Source of the DNA: Siphonodentalium dalli
Lineage: Eukaryota > Mollusca > Scaphopoda > Gadilida > Siphonodentaliidae
Direction of reading: 5' to 3'
DNA: 64,000 nt
NCBI GenBank assembly: GCA_032622095.1
Contig: CP136061.1
Span: 25,918,991-25,982,990, forward strand
This document shows, piece after piece, positions 26,604-39,866 of the stretch (the first letter of the stretch is position 1; every line of letters starts with the position of its first letter). The translations under genes were made by a program, and so were the position numbers. Under the pieces are notes generated by a model. It did not search any database. It had not been told where the DNA came from and saw only the letters and a program-made list of their open reading frames with translations.

Positions 26604-28335
26604 TCAGAGTTTGGGCAGTTCCTTAAATGCACACTTGAGATATAATGCCAATCTCCGCAATATACTAATATTTTCAATCGACAGAAGTCTATAAAACTTT
26701 TCTTTGCTGTGATATTTCCAGTAATATTCCGGGATATATTTGATTCGGATATCATTAAGGTGTGAACTTGTAATTACAAAGTGGTATTCATCTCCTATTC
26801 CGTCATTACATAATGTACAAACTCTGTCATTCCGTTTTGATTTTTTCCACCGTCCACTTTCAATTGGTAATCGATGATTTGATGTCCTAATCTTAACAAT
26901 GCATTCGGCTAAATACCATGGAAGTTCAGTTAGATATCTTCTGATCGCCGGACGTACAGAAATACTACCATAGAAACCACCCCTTGATGGTGTAGCTACA
27001 TTTCCCAACCATTCCTGGTTAAACTGATCAATAAGTATGACCTTTATTCGTTTTACATCCGAGTGTGTTAGATCCCTCCTGCTCGTGAACATGGAGTTCT
27101 TTCCAGTATCTTGGAATGTCTGCTCTATAAACCGGAGCCATTTGAGGTCTCCACTGCTAGGCTGATTTCGATAAACGGTCAGTATTAATGTACACATATT
27201 TTTGGCGATAATCGAGCCCTCATTTGACATTAATTTCGACCAATACGTTAAGATTCTACATTTTATTTCAATTATTAAAGGATGGCGACCTAATTCTCCG
27301 TATACCATATAGATTGGTGTACTTTCTTTCATACCCATGATTATCTTGCAGAATTTGAGATGTACACTTTCGATTGATTTACAGGGTTCAAACCCCCAAA
27401 CTTCACTGCCATATAATAATATGGGTGCTACCATCGTATCAAAACGATGAAGCATGATATCCACAGGTAGTTCTAATTTTCTTACTTTATTCAACAGTGC
27501 ATACATCGCCTTCGTGCCAAGTTTGCACGTTTTCTTAATAGATCTACAAAATCTTCCTTTAAAGAAAACATTCACACCCAGATACTCAAATTCCTTTACC
27601 GTTTCCAAAGGTTTACCATTGAATATAAATGTCGGTACAATCTTAGGTAATCTTTTACAGAATATCACAACGTTTTTTTTTTATGCATTAACTTCTAGAC
27701 CCCATGCGTCCGCATAATCACTAAATGCCTGAATCGCTCTGTGCATAGTTGCCTCGTCGTCTGTCATTAGTACGGTATCATCCGCATATAACAAACATAA
27801 TATACCCACAAAGCATTTCAAATTGTCAAAAAATATTTCATCGAGATACTTTTAATTTTCGACCGCACAGTTACTGATAAATTCCTGCAAGTCATTCACA
27901 AATAAGGAGAACAAAAAAGGAGACATTAAATCTCCTTGAAAAAGGCCTATGTTGCTGGCAAAAAATTCAGAACGTTCTTGTTCTTTTTTCACACATGTTT
28001 TTATCTTGCTATACAGATTCCTCACTACCCTAAACAATTTACCATTTATTCCATTTTGCTGCATTTTAAGAAATTATCCCTCTCTCCACACACTATCGTA
28101 TGTTTTTTTTTAAATCTACAAATGCACAATAAAGTTTGCGCCCACTTACAAGATACATGTTAATGATATTGTGCAGAATAAATACATTATCAACAGTTGA
28201 GTGCTTTTTCTTGAACCCCGTTTGGTTTGTACCAATGAGACCAATTTCATCAGACAATTTGGAAAGTCTTCTATTCAAGATTGATGTAAACATCTTAGCG
28301 AAACAACTCAATAAAGTTATCCCCCTATACGAATC
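26604..28335 (-). pseudogene. 5'-truncated non-LTR retrotransposon (dead)
   Basis: Read on the minus strand from 28335: YRGITLLSCFAKMFTSILN and QTGF...HSTVDN belong to the reverse transcriptase fingers. AFVDLKK would lead into the palm, but an extra A breaks the frame near 28105. FQGDLMSPFLFSLF and the catalytic YADD (codons 27777-27788) complete the palm. The tail has YLGV, LLYGSEVWG and a CTLC...DEYHF knuckle. In-frame TAA codons lie near 27852 and 27688. The protein type fits the jockey/CR1/L2 group. The 5' side stops just before the giant palindrome at 28361, so endonuclease and ORF1 are absent. It cannot move itself. Confidence 0.88.
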
Positions 28336-28360
28336 GGGGCTCTCACGATCACCGCTTTTC

Positions 28361-31275
28361 GAGAGTGGCTAAAATGCAAGCTTGGCGCCAAGCTTGGCAG
28401 TTTTTAAGGCAGGTGACTAAAAGACAAGCTTGGCGTTTTCAAATTTTTAAAAAGCCTTTTAAACGCTGTTTTCGGGTGAATTATGCGGGAATAGCACCAG
28501 TTAATTACTTATATGGCCCATTTTCGTAAATTAATCGACAATAGTGGCAGTAATGTCCCCGATTGGTTGGTTAATAGGGGGCGTGGTCACAAAATCAAAA
28601 CATCGTCTTTTTACGCAGATTTCTTGTCGGTTTTTGGTCGATTTCTCTTTTTAAACATCAGTTGGACTAAGTTTTTTATTCGAAACATGTTAAATGGTTA
28701 TCATTTATCACTCTCATAGTCGAGCTTGGCGGTTTTGAACATTATATACAAAGAATTTTTGACTTTTAGATGACCGACCACCGAACCGCCAACCTCGAAT
28801 AAAAAATCAAAATATTAAGCTGAATTTTCGCCGATTTCTCGTTTCTAAAACACGTTCCATCTAGTTTTTATGTAAAAACGTGTAAACTGATTATCATTCT
28901 TCACAAATATAATCGGGCTTGGCGGTTTTGAACATTATATACAAAGATTTTTTGACTTTTAGATGACCGACCACCGAACCGCCAAGCTCGAATAAAAAAT
29001 AAAAATATTAAGCTGAATTTTCGCCGATTTCTCGTTTCTAAAACACGTTCCATCTAGTTTTTATGTAAAAACGTGTAAAATGATTATCATTCTTCACAAA
29101 TATAATCGGGCTTGGCGGTTTTGAACATTATATACAAAGAATTTTTAACATTTTGATGACCGACCACCGAACCGCCAAGCTCGAATTTTAAATCAAAATA
29201 TAAAGCTGAATTTCGGCCGATTTCTCGTTTCTAAAACATGTCCCAGCTATTTTTCATGTAAAAATATGTAAAATCATTATCGTTCTTCACATATATACTC
29301 GAGCTTGGCGGTTTTTAACATTGTGTACTTAGAATTTTCGACTTTTATATGACCGCTCACCGAACCGCCAAGCCAAAATGCAAAAGATACCCAGACCAAA
29401 CCGAGGCAAAATGATACCCACCAAATATTGTCAACGTGTACCCATTAATGATCGTCCATGCAACTAATCAAACTTGTTCAATTATGTTATATTCTTGTTT
29501 CGATGTAGCATTGTGATTTAAATGGCACGTATATATAAGATAAGTTAGTCGTGTGTGGAACGGTCACAATGATAATATACATTAATTCCAGAGGGCAAAC
29601 TGTAATATAATTTAATTCTCCATTCACATTAAATTATTATTATTATTATTTGTTTTTGGGGGGGGGGATTTGACCCAGGAGGATTTGAAAGGACCTGAGA
29701 CGTCATTTTTTCTTTCTTTTTAGTGTAAACATATTTTTATTTCGAAAAAATGACGTCTCAGGTCCTTTCAAATCCTCCTGGGTCAAATCCCCCCCCCCAA
29801 AAACAAATAATAATAATAATAATTTAATGTGAATGGAGAATTAAATTATATTACAGTTTGCCCTCTGGAATTAATGTATATTATCATTGTGACCGTTCCA
29901 CACACGACTAACTTATCTTATATATACGTGCCATTTAAATCACAATGCTACATCGAAACAAGAATATAACATAATTGAACAAGTTTGATTAGTTGCATGG
30001 ACGATCATTAATGGGTACACGTTGACAATATTTGGTGGGTATCATTTTGCCTCGGTTTGTTCTGGGTATCATTTTGCATTGGCTTGGCGGTCATATAAAA
30101 GTCGAAAATTCTAAGTACACAATGTTAAAAACCGCCAAGCTCGAGTATATATGTGAAGAACGATAATCATTTTACATATTTTTACATGGAAAATAGCTGG
30201 GACATATTTTAGAAACGAGAAATCTCAGGAAATTCAGCTTCATATTTTGATTTTTTATTCGAGCTTGGCGGTTCGGTGGTCGGTCATCAAAATGTCAAAA
30301 ATTCTTAATATAAAATATTCAAAACCGCCAAGCTCGAGTATATTTGTGACGAATGATAATCATTTTACATGTTTTTACATAAAAACTAGCTGGAACGTGT
30401 TTTAGAAACGAGAAATCGACGGAAATTCAGCTTAATATTTTGATTTTTAATTCGAGCTTGGCGGTTCGGTGGTCGGTCATCTAAAAGTAAAAAATTCTTT
30501 GTATATAATGTTCAAAACTGCCAAGCCCGATTATATTTGTGAAGAATGATAATCATTTTACACGTTTTTACATAAAAACTAGATGGAACGTGTTTTAGAA
30601 ACGAGAAATCGGCGAAAATTCAACTTAATATTTTGATTTTTTATTCGAGCTTGGCGGTTCGGTGGTAGGTCATCTAAAAGTCAAAAATTCTTTGTATATA
30701 ATGTTCAAAACCGCCAAGCCCGATTATATTTGTGAAGAATGATAATCATTTTACACGTTTTTACATAAAAACTATATGGAACGTGTTTTAGAAACGAGAA
30801 ATCGGCGAAAATTCAGCTTAATATTTTGATTTTTTATTCGAGCTTGGCGGTTCGGTGGTAGGTCATCTAAAAGTCAAAAATTCTTCGCATATAATGTTCA
30901 AAACCGCCAAGCTCGACTATGAGAGTGATAAATGATAACCATTCAACATGTTTCGAATAAAAAACTTAGTCCAACTGATGTTTAAAAAGAGAAATCGACC
31001 AAAAACCGACAAGAAATCTGCGTAAAAAGTCGATGTTTTGATTTTGTGACCACGCCCCCTATTAACCAACCAATCGGGGACATTACTGCCACTATTGTCG
31101 ATTAATTTACGAAAATGGGCCATATAAGTAATTAACTGGTGCTATTCCCGCATAATTCACCCGAAAACAGCGTTTAAAAGGCTTTTTTAAAATTTGAAAA
31201 CGCCAAGCTTGTCTTTTAGTCACCTGCCTTAAAAACTGCCAAGCTTGGCGCCAAGCTTGCATTTTAGCCACTCTC
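28361..31275. mobile_element. giant palindrome (foldback element), arms ~1.35 and 1.53 kb
   Basis: The left arm 28361-29711 and right arm 29745-31275 are near-perfect reverse complements separated by 33 bp. Outer ends read GAGAGTGGCTAAAATGCAAG and its complement. Matching 67-codon frames at 28513-28719 (+) and 30917-31123 (-) are mirror images and differ at one residue. The arms match even in a ten-base G/C run near the centre. The right arm is about 180 bp longer because it has five, not four, copies of an internal 192-bp unit. No target duplication is evident. It may be a large foldback transposon or an inverted duplication; a misassembly must be excluded. Confidence 0.88.
28722..29373. repeat. 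192-bp subrepeats in the left palindrome arm
   Basis: Four units begin near 28722, 28916, 29107 and 29301. Each is bounded by the inverted words GCTTGGCGGTT and AACCGCCAAGC, so each unit is itself a potential hairpin. Five matching units lie at about 30081-30915 in the right arm. Confidence 0.85.
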
Positions 31276-33078
31276 TAAATTGGTTAAGAGTTTCGTCCCC
31301 AGCGACAGCCATTTTTCTGGGTTTTTCACATTTCTAAAAATAGACAGCGGGAGGTTCTGGCAGCGTTCAGACATAGCGTAGCGAGGGAACTGAACACTGT
31401 TTGCAGCTTGACCTGGAAGTTGCAGAAGACAATTATACACAAGGACATTGGGTAAATATTTTTACACGAACACAAGTGAAAAACGGTACATGTGTGATTT
31501 ATATATGTCACCATATTCTATTTGTATACTGAATTTGATTAACTTCTAAGGATTTTTGTATTTATTAGAACGAACACAAGTGGGAATCGCGCTTGTTTTT
31601 CGTTGTTTAGTAGCATATAGTACACCCTGACTGCAATTGAGGGTGGTTCTTAAACAAGGCAATTGCGTATTCAGATTAATTAACAGATGTGTTGGCGACA
31701 TAATATTATGACTTATTGTCGAATTCACGCCATGAATATTAAAACCAAATCATGGTGTGATATTACATGGGGGAGGCTTGAGAGAAACGAAGCCGATTGG
31801 GCGGCCATCCATCCGATTTGACACCTCAATATAACATTTCTGCAGCTTCGGTCCTCAAAATATATACTCAAGAGTCGAGGAAACTGTCCCACATATTTCG
31901 AATTTTAAAGATATTTATTTTTACCTCTTTAGAATTTGTTGTCGGGTCGACAATAAATTATTCTTTAACTGTGTGTATGCTTCCATTGGCTAACACTGGC
32001 AAACATTGATTAGCGTTCTTTGAATATATACACAATGCAAATATATTAAACACATACGGTATATACATGGCAAATACTAGTTGGTGAACCCAACTATTCA
32101 AACAGAGCTAGACGCTCTCGAATAGTTGGGCCGCCGTAGCTTTATTCACGACCTCCAAGTGCTTTTCCATTATTATGAATTTTTCCCCCACTTATAACAT
32201 GAAAATACAAACATTGTATATAAATTATGTTGAAGACTAATCTGTTCTGAGTGAGTATCAACAAGCTACCCGACGAAAAAAATAAAAATGTGACATTTGT
32301 ACTTGTTTTAAAAATACATGGTAGACTGCTTGCCGAAAAACTATTTCGGGAAAAAAATAGACACTACCCCGCCTCATTTCAATCACCAAATTCACATATA
32401 ACTAGATGGTTTTATCTGCTACCATTATGTTGTAAGGTCAAGTGATAGTGGCAGATTACGAAGTCATTGTGTACAATACCTGACTCTTGAAATATAATCC
32501 GAACTTTGAGATAAATCCGAGACCGTTAATTTGTCAACATTTAAAACTTGATCTGTAGTAAATTGACGGAACGGAAAAGGCGGAACGAACTTTCAACTAC
32601 ATAACCGGAAAGGAGATCAGATAATTACGGGAACGATCGACCGAGTGAAAGCAACAGCAACAAATCATTTTTGAATTTTAAGTTTTAATAAACAATGGAG
32701 TTTGATTTCAAAGAAACAATGACCAAGGGCGTGGCGATATGTGCGGGGACACAATATAAAGTGTAAGCCAAGGCCGTGGCCGGCTCCAAATAAAATGTGT
32801 AAACGGGGTGTTATATGTTTGGACCGTTGTTTCTCAATGGATATTAATGAAATTTTGTATATATGTACGGGCTGAGGCATGGAATACACTAACGTTTGAA
32901 CTGTTTTTAAATTCACAAATTTGTCAATTTTCTTCAACTTTTTCGTTCTGGAACACACATTAATATTCAAATAGTGGTCTCGGTATCAAACGCCCAAGTT
33001 CCGACCACGTCGCCATCGCTATGCTTACATAAGATTTACGTGCCAAAGCATTAGCGACAATATGGAGTCGAAACCGAG
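31276..33078. other. unassigned sequence
   Basis: No gene or repeat is supported. A 101-codon minus-strand frame at 32665-32970 has no recognisable domain. Confidence 0.4.
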
Positions 33079-34142
33079 TAGAGATGGGCGGTTTTGATTT
33101 TTTATGTTCGGTTTCGGTTTTTCTGGGAGAAAAAACATCGGTTTCGGTTTTTTTTTTTACTAGATAGTGAAATTATACTGAAATGAATATACTTTCAAAG
33201 TAACCGCAATTAGAGTCAATAATGTCCCAATAACGTTAAATTTTAAACAACGGGACAAAATGCCGACGCAAACTGAATCCAACACGATAAGATGATACAA
33301 TTCGGTATTTAAAAAAATAAACACACCCATCTTCACTGTTTATCCCTTTCTGACATGTTTAAAACATATTTATCATATTATATGCATTGATTAGTGTCTG
33401 AGAATTCAACCACAAACAGCAGCAAATTCACAAACAGTGGGCGTCCTTGACCCGACTGTGTAACAATTATTGACACGTGTATGATTGACCCACATCCAAT
33501 GACTGCGGTGTGATCGCTTTGATGTGTGTGATGTTGCGACATATTTTACAAGCTGCACAATGGCTGCAAACTTCTACCAGATTACGTCACATCGGAATGT
33601 CCAGACGACCAAAGTGTTCATACCATTTACTTAAGTTTTCGAGTTAGCAGACGCTTCCATTTTTTTGGTTGGCGATTATTGCCTTATTTGGACTTGTGTA
33701 CGTTCGGCATTCATATAGTTAGCCGGACTCTGGTTTAAGCGACGTTTTTATGACATATTAAGCAGCGACATTTTTTTGCAGTCGTCTCCAGTTAGACGCG
33801 TAAAATAACTCCAAACAGGGCTTTTTGTTGAACCATGTTCGTTATTTTGTTCGGCCATATGTTTTGAAAAAGAACAAAAACAGTCGCCTATACGATATTA
33901 TAACAACACATATCTGAGACGAAATGGACACATTCCGATATAATATTGATCAGTGAGGCCGATAATTTGATAACAATATCAACTAATAAGTACCTGGGGA
34001 GGTATAATAAGTTGATTTAAGTGAAAAATAAACATAAACAAAAAATCGTAATATCGGTTTGAGCAGAATCGCGTGGGTCGGTTTTCGGTTTATTGTTAAA
34101 AATCGAAACTGAGTTGTTTTCTCGGTTAACCGCCCATCACTA
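33079..34142. mobile_element. hAT-like non-autonomous DNA transposon
   Basis: The ends are inverted: TAGAGATGGGCGGTT on the left and the complement of TAGTGATGGGCGGTT on the right, followed by purine/pyrimidine-biased subterminal blocks with GGTTTCGGTTTTT-like words. This end type is common in hAT elements. No transposase frame is present and I could not find an 8-bp target duplication, so the flanks may have changed. Confidence 0.6.
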
Positions 34143-35189
34143 TCTGAATATTATAGTCTTAGAGTCGTCAATTAGTTAAAGCCGATTACCTACGCCGATA
34201 AGTGACCGTATGGCTACCTTATATTACAATTTGACGACAGTTGGTAAGTTAAGGTGTCAATTTGGAAAATTCTCACTCAATTAAGATGGAAAGAGGTTGG
34301 AATAATAATTTGGACACTTAATAAGACACTTTAGCCACGCCCTTGATGATATATTATGATGATATTATGGCGATGATGATTTTAATAATAATATGTTGAT
34401 GTCGGATGATGACGATGGTGATTATGAAATGGTTACATGCATATATACATATATAATCATTAAGTTTATTTCTCATGTTTATAAATATTTGAATCGAAAA
34501 TAAACTCGAAACAAACAAGAACATGTTATAGCCGGAATCCAATTATGTTCGTTCCGTTTCCGATTCCTAATTCACTGTTTTGACGGATTTTTGCAAATAC
34601 AAAATGGCTGAAAGTTCGAGGCGGTAGAAATATGCTCTCGCTTTAAGCGAAGAATGACACGACTAACATCTTAAACATGCATTGACAACACACTAGAAAT
34701 GTACTAGAAGCTCTGATCTACAAGTATGTGGGAGTTTTGGTTGTTAAATAATATTTTTTAGTGTGTGTTATCGCTTGTGAAAAGTCGAGTAAATGTCCAT
34801 ACCAATGATTGGTGACGGAGTACTGCTTTCAGTGATATACAGTCCTGACTTTTATAGAGCTATGCTCTGATAATACAAGTCAGGTTTACGGACTAGGCAA
34901 ATACATGTAATGTTTGGGGAATTAGAAATAAGACAACAAACCAGGGGCTAAAGGTGTATATATGTGGCTTAACGGTCGCACCCCATTAATACAACTCTTG
35001 TGTATAGGCACATGAAACCCACAAGTTCAAACATGGTGTTAGACAATAAAAGCCCACATTTCATTTTTACCCCACAATTTCGGTCAGAAGTTGCAACGCA
35101 TTGGGCCGATTTGTACGGTATTGTATCGATATTATTAGTCCGAATTTTTCTTTAAAGTTAAAAATCTTTGTGGTTGAGTTAACAGATAA
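34143..35189. other. unassigned AT-rich sequence
   Basis: It contains an impure GAT-rich stretch at about 34345-34430. No gene is seen. Confidence 0.4.
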
Positions 35190-36110
35190 TGCGTGTTGAA
35201 TTTGCCACTGTGGGGGTATGCTAGCACTCGAGTGCACACCTCTTGTTGACTTAAAATTGGGTAAAAACCCCTATTTTCATATCATCACCATTTCTGCCCC
35301 ATGCAACTACCGGTATGTCTCCATCCAGGAGCTCAAGTGTATTTGAATAAAGGGCATCTCCTGCAGATATTTACAAAAAGCCATGGTCATAAAAAGGGAA
35401 TAAGGGGCTACATGGGCCTGCTTCCCTCGTGTGGTGGTCCTATATAGTCTCGAAAATTGAAGAAAAAACATATTTCCTAATGCATATCAGCATCACTGCT
35501 CATGATTGTTTATCTCCACCGGAGCTCTAGTGTTTTTGGTAAAAGGGACATCTCCTGCATATATATAAAATTATATACAAGTTCCATGGTCATAAACAGG
35601 GAATTAGGGGTCCATGGGGGGGGGCTTGCTTCCCTCATATGGTGTACAGCAACAATGGCAACAAGCCATATTTCCGACAAAATCCTGAAAAGTTACCCTT
35701 AATTTTGCTGTGGTTAAGGAGTCGATTACTTAGGGCATTACTGTACTTATTGACTTAAAATTGGGTAAAAAACCCTATTTTGATGTCAGCATCCTTGCCC
35801 CATGCAAGTATGTCTCCACTCTGGAACTCTAGTATATTTGAATAAAGGGGCATTTCATGCACAGATACATACCATATCCATGGTCATAAAAATGGAATTA
35901 GGGGTTACAGGGCCTGCTTCCCTCATGTGGTGGGCCTACATAGACTCGAAAATGGAAGAAAAACATATGTCCTAATGTATATCAGCATCCATGCCCCATG
36001 AATGTTTATCTCCACCAGAGCTCTAGTTTATTTGATAAAAGGGACATCTCCTGCACAGACATATACAAGTTCCATATATATGGTAATCTATGGAAAGTTC
36101 CAAGCCAAAG
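35190..36110. repeat. tandem copies of a dispersed repeat family
   Basis: Diverged copies recur with landmarks CCATGGTCATAAAAA, CCTGCTTCCCTC, ACTTAAAATTGGGTAAAAA and CATATCAGCATC. Matching sequence in inverted orientation lies at about 46540-46985. The element type is unknown. Confidence 0.7.
35653..35743. mobile_element. single arm of the CAGTAATG hairpin MITE
   Basis: It matches the right half of the palindrome at 47852-48055, including the ACAAGCCATATTTCCGAC inner block and the CATTACTG end. The left half is missing. Confidence 0.7.
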
Positions 36111-36298
36111 GGTTGATTCAATTAATATTTCCAACAGTTGAAAGTATTGAAATAACAGTTAACTGTTGCAAAATTCCAACCCAGTGGGTGCAAATTTATG
36201 ACCCGTTTCTATTTGTGAATTCATGCATTCGTTATTGTCATAAAAGTAGGCCTACATTTGAGGGCTCGCAAATTACGTTTACGGATAGTCATATTACG

Positions 36299-36771
36299 GA
36301 AACGCAAACGTTATCGCTCGAAATTTATTCCCTGCGAGCACGGATGGTGCGCTTTGTTTTTACAGTTTCGGTATATACCGAAATCATCCCAGATAATCAC
36401 GAATATAGCATCAGATTTCTCCCCAGATATACCGTTAAAAGGCTACTGGAATCTGCCAATCTACTATTAATATGTGTGTATATATGTGGGTACTTCATAG
36501 AATCGAAAACGCGTGTAGGAACGGGCATCCCCACGGCAATGTCGGCAAATATATATGAGTGTGTCCTTTATAGACTCGAACCGATTGAGCTCAAACTTGC
36601 TAAATATTTACTGGGAAATTCCAGGCAATGCCGATTGAGCTCAAACTTGCTAACTACGGGAAGTGTCATATATATGTGTGTGTCCTTTATAGACTCGAAC
36701 CGATTGAGCTCAAACTTGCTAAATACGGGAAGTGTCATGGACGGGTTCATTGAAAAACAAAAACAAATCAG
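36299..36771 (+). mobile_element. Helitron-like body, also present at 39159
   Basis: The sequence from GCAAACGTTATCGCTCGAAA onward is nearly identical to 39159-39640. The 274-codon frame here (36002-36826) is repeat-derived and shares its C-terminal part with the frame at 39211-39690. The block runs into the next element at about 36772. Confidence 0.6.
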
Positions 36772-37627
36772 CTATACTATATATTTTGAGACTTCGTATA
36801 TATATATGTATGTGTGTACTTCATAGAATCCAAAACGCGTGTACATATTGAGCTCAAACTTCCTATGTAAGTGTCAAATCCCACCGACACGACCGTGGTC
36901 GCGGTTTAGGGAAGCCCAGAGCACCCGTTCTCCAATCTCTGTCACAAAAAACGGCACTGCGGTGGTTAAGACATCAACGATCTTTATATTGACCTTATAC
37001 GGAGGTTTTAACAATTAACGCTCTTTATTGCAATGGACGTGGCTAAACGACTGACCCCATGCGTCCGAAATACGGATGCGGATTCCAATGGACGTGGCTA
37101 AACGACTGACCCCATGCGTCCGAAATACGGATGCGGACGAAATGCAATTATCTCGACTAAAAAGGCAGAATTGATCTAAGAGTTCGCAGAGGGATTTCGC
37201 GACGGGATTAATTGACTGTCCGCTCTGAAGTTTAGGACGGGGAGGACGTGTACTATGAATTAACTCATTGAAAAACAAAGAATGCGTTATCTCGGAAACG
37301 GGTGGAGCTATCGACTTGAAATTTGGTATGTGAATGTATCTTGCCCAGGATACGAATTTTATCGGGTCGCCGAGCCCGTGCGACGCCAGCTTCGCGCATG
37401 CGCAGACCAGATCTCGGAAACGGGTGGGGCTATCGACTTGAAATTTGGTTTTTGAATAACCCGGACAACGTCGGCTCAACAATTTCTTTCCGCCCGATGT
37501 GCCTTAAATCTTTAGGCACGGGTACCAAAATTTCTCTTGATTAAAAAGGCACAATTAACTCGTTGAAAAGCCAAAAAAATATGTCATGTTTCTGACCAAC
37601 GCCGCCAGTGGCGGGCTAACCTGCTAG
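36772..37627 (+). mobile_element. Helitron-like non-autonomous element
   Basis: The 5' side reads CTATACTATATATTTTGAGA; the 3' end has a CCGCC-GGC/GGCGG type hairpin followed by CTGCTAG (CTAG at 37624-37627) and a T in the flank. TC starts, CTAG ends with a nearby hairpin, and A/T insertion sites are hallmarks of rolling-circle Helitrons. No Rep/helicase is encoded. The next element starts at the very next base. Confidence 0.65.
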
Positions 37628-38854
37628 TCTATACTATATATTTTGAGACTTCGTATATATGTGTGTGTGTACTTCATAGAATCCAAAACGCGTGTACAGA
37701 TTGAGCTCAAACTTCCTATGTAAGTGTCAAATACCACCGACACGACCGTGGTCGTGGTTTAGAGAAGCTCAGAGCACCCGTTCTCCAATCTCAAATCACC
37801 GCAAAGGCACGGCGTGGGTGAATCAAGTGATTATTTAATGAGCGTTTGTTTTTGACGCATCTCTATAAAGAGCGTCTGTTTGCCATTCAACGTTATTTGC
37901 ATCTGCAGAGAGATATACGGAACATACATTAAATTTAAAAAACATTTGTTTCTGACCAACCCTGCGAGCACGGATGGCGCGCTTTGTTTTTACAGTATAT
38001 AGTTATATACCGAAATCATCCCAGATAATCACGAATATAGCATCAGATTTCTCCCCAGATATACCGTTATAAAGCTACTGGAATCTGCCAATCTACGGGA
38101 AATTCCAGGGAATGCCGATTGAGCTCAAACTTGCTACCCACGGGAAGTGTCATATATATGAGTGTGTCCTTTATAGACTCGAACCGATTGAGCTCAAACT
38201 TGCTAAATAAGAAAATAGCCCACAAGCCGTAAATATCAACAACAACGATATTACTAAATACACGTTTTCGGCAATGTGAGAGTTTTCGGGGAGCCGTGAT
38301 GCCAACAACAAAGACCCGAAGCTCTGAATGCCAACAACAGATTCAATGCAATGTTATCTATTATGCAGAGAGATTTCACGACATTACGACGGGTACGGCA
38401 GACTAAAAATATTATGCAGACAGATTTCCCGACGGGAAGCGTTTGTTTTATATTCAATGCAATGTTATCGTAGAGAGATTACACGAAACAAAGAATGCGT
38501 TGTCTGTCGTTCCTAGGAAGGGGGGATTTCTACGGGTAAATTTTTCCGCCAGAAACAAAATAATTAATTAAAACAATTTACAATTTAATTAAAACAATTT
38601 AAAATTAACAAAAATTAACAATAAAAAAAAAATTCAGAAACAAAATATATTCGGTATGTAGTCCAACTTTGATCCCGGGAACAATTTCACGTGCGACCGT
38701 GTTCTCGACCTTGACCTCGCTCATATACGCTCATTTAGGCATGTTTCTTGACCGATTGAAAAATAGTTTGTCCAGACACTGTATATTCTGCCCAGACGGA
38801 GGTGATCACAAAGAAATCCCTAAATAGCCCGGACGAAGTCGGGCACATCAGCTA
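37628..38854 (+). mobile_element. Helitron-like element in head-to-tail array
   Basis: It starts TCTATACTATATATTTTGAG directly after the CTAG of the previous copy. Near its end is a second hairpin type, AGCCCGGACGAAGTCGGGC (about 38826-38844), followed by a degenerate CAGCTA end that abuts the next TC start. The 3' part includes AT-rich filler near 38570-38650. Confidence 0.6.
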
Positions 38855-39866
38855 TCTATACTATATATTTTGAAAACTCCGTATATATATATATGTATAT
38901 ATGTGTGTACTTCATATAATCCAAAACGCGTGTACATATTGAGCTCAAACTTCCTATGTAAGTGTCAAATCACACCGACACGACCGTGGTCGCGGTTTAG
39001 AGAAGCTCAGAGCACCCGTTCTCCAATCTCAAATCATCGCAAAGGCACGGCGTGGGTTAATCAAGTGATTATTTAATGAGCGTTTGTTTTTGACGCATCT
39101 ATATAAAGAGCGTCTGTTTCCCATTCAACGTTATTAGCATCTGCATAGTTATACGGGAACGCAAACGTTATCGCTCGAAATTTATTCCCTGCGAGCACGG
39201 ATGGTGCGCTTTGTTTTTACAGTATATACCTTTGGTATATACCGAAATCATCCCAGATAATCACGAATATAGCATCAGATTTCTCCCCAGATATACCGTT
39301 AAAAGGCTACTGGAATCTGCCAATCTACTATTAATATGTGTGTATATATGTGGGTACTTCATAGAATCGAAAACGCGTGTAGGAACGGGCATCCCCACGG
39401 CAATGTCGGCAAATATATATGAGTGTGTCCTTTATAGACTCGAACCGATTGAGCTCAAACTTGCTAAATATTTACTGGGAAATTCCAGGCAATGCCGATT
39501 GAGCTCAAACTTGCTAACTACGGGAAGTGTCATATATATGTGTGTGTCCTTGATAGACTCGAACCGATTGAGCTCAAACTTGCTAAATACGGGAAGTGTC
39601 ATGGACGGGTTCATTGAAAAACAAAAACAAATCAGCTATACTATATATTTTGAGACTTCGTATATATATGTGTATGTGTGTACTTCATAGAATCCAAAAC
39701 GCGTGTACATATTGAGCTCAAACTTCCTATGTAAGTGTCAAATCCCACCGACACGACCGTGGTCGCGGTTTAGGGAAGCCCAGAGCACCCGTTCTCCAAT
39801 CTCTGTCACAAAAAACGGCACTGCGGTGGTTAAGACATCAACGATCTTTATATTGACCTTACACGG
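38855..39866 (+). mobile_element. Helitron-like element, 3' part replaced
   Basis: It starts TCTATACTATATATTTTGAA after an A. It includes the duplicate of 36299-37003 and shares its right breakpoint (after GATCTTTATATTGACCTTA). It then runs into minus-strand elements. Confidence 0.6.

Noticed and set aside
28361-31275. Palindrome as a pure read fold-back artefact
   Set aside because: The arms differ by a whole 192-bp unit and by scattered substitutions, which an exact mirrored artefact would not show; still worth long-read confirmation.
34345-34430. GAT-rich stretch as a coding Asp/Ile repeat
   Set aside because: Low-complexity DNA with no open frame of meaning.
36002-36826. 274-codon open frame as a gene
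   Set aside because: It runs across the dispersed repeat and the Helitron-like block, has internal repeated peptide units, and its second half recurs in the duplicate at 39211-39690.
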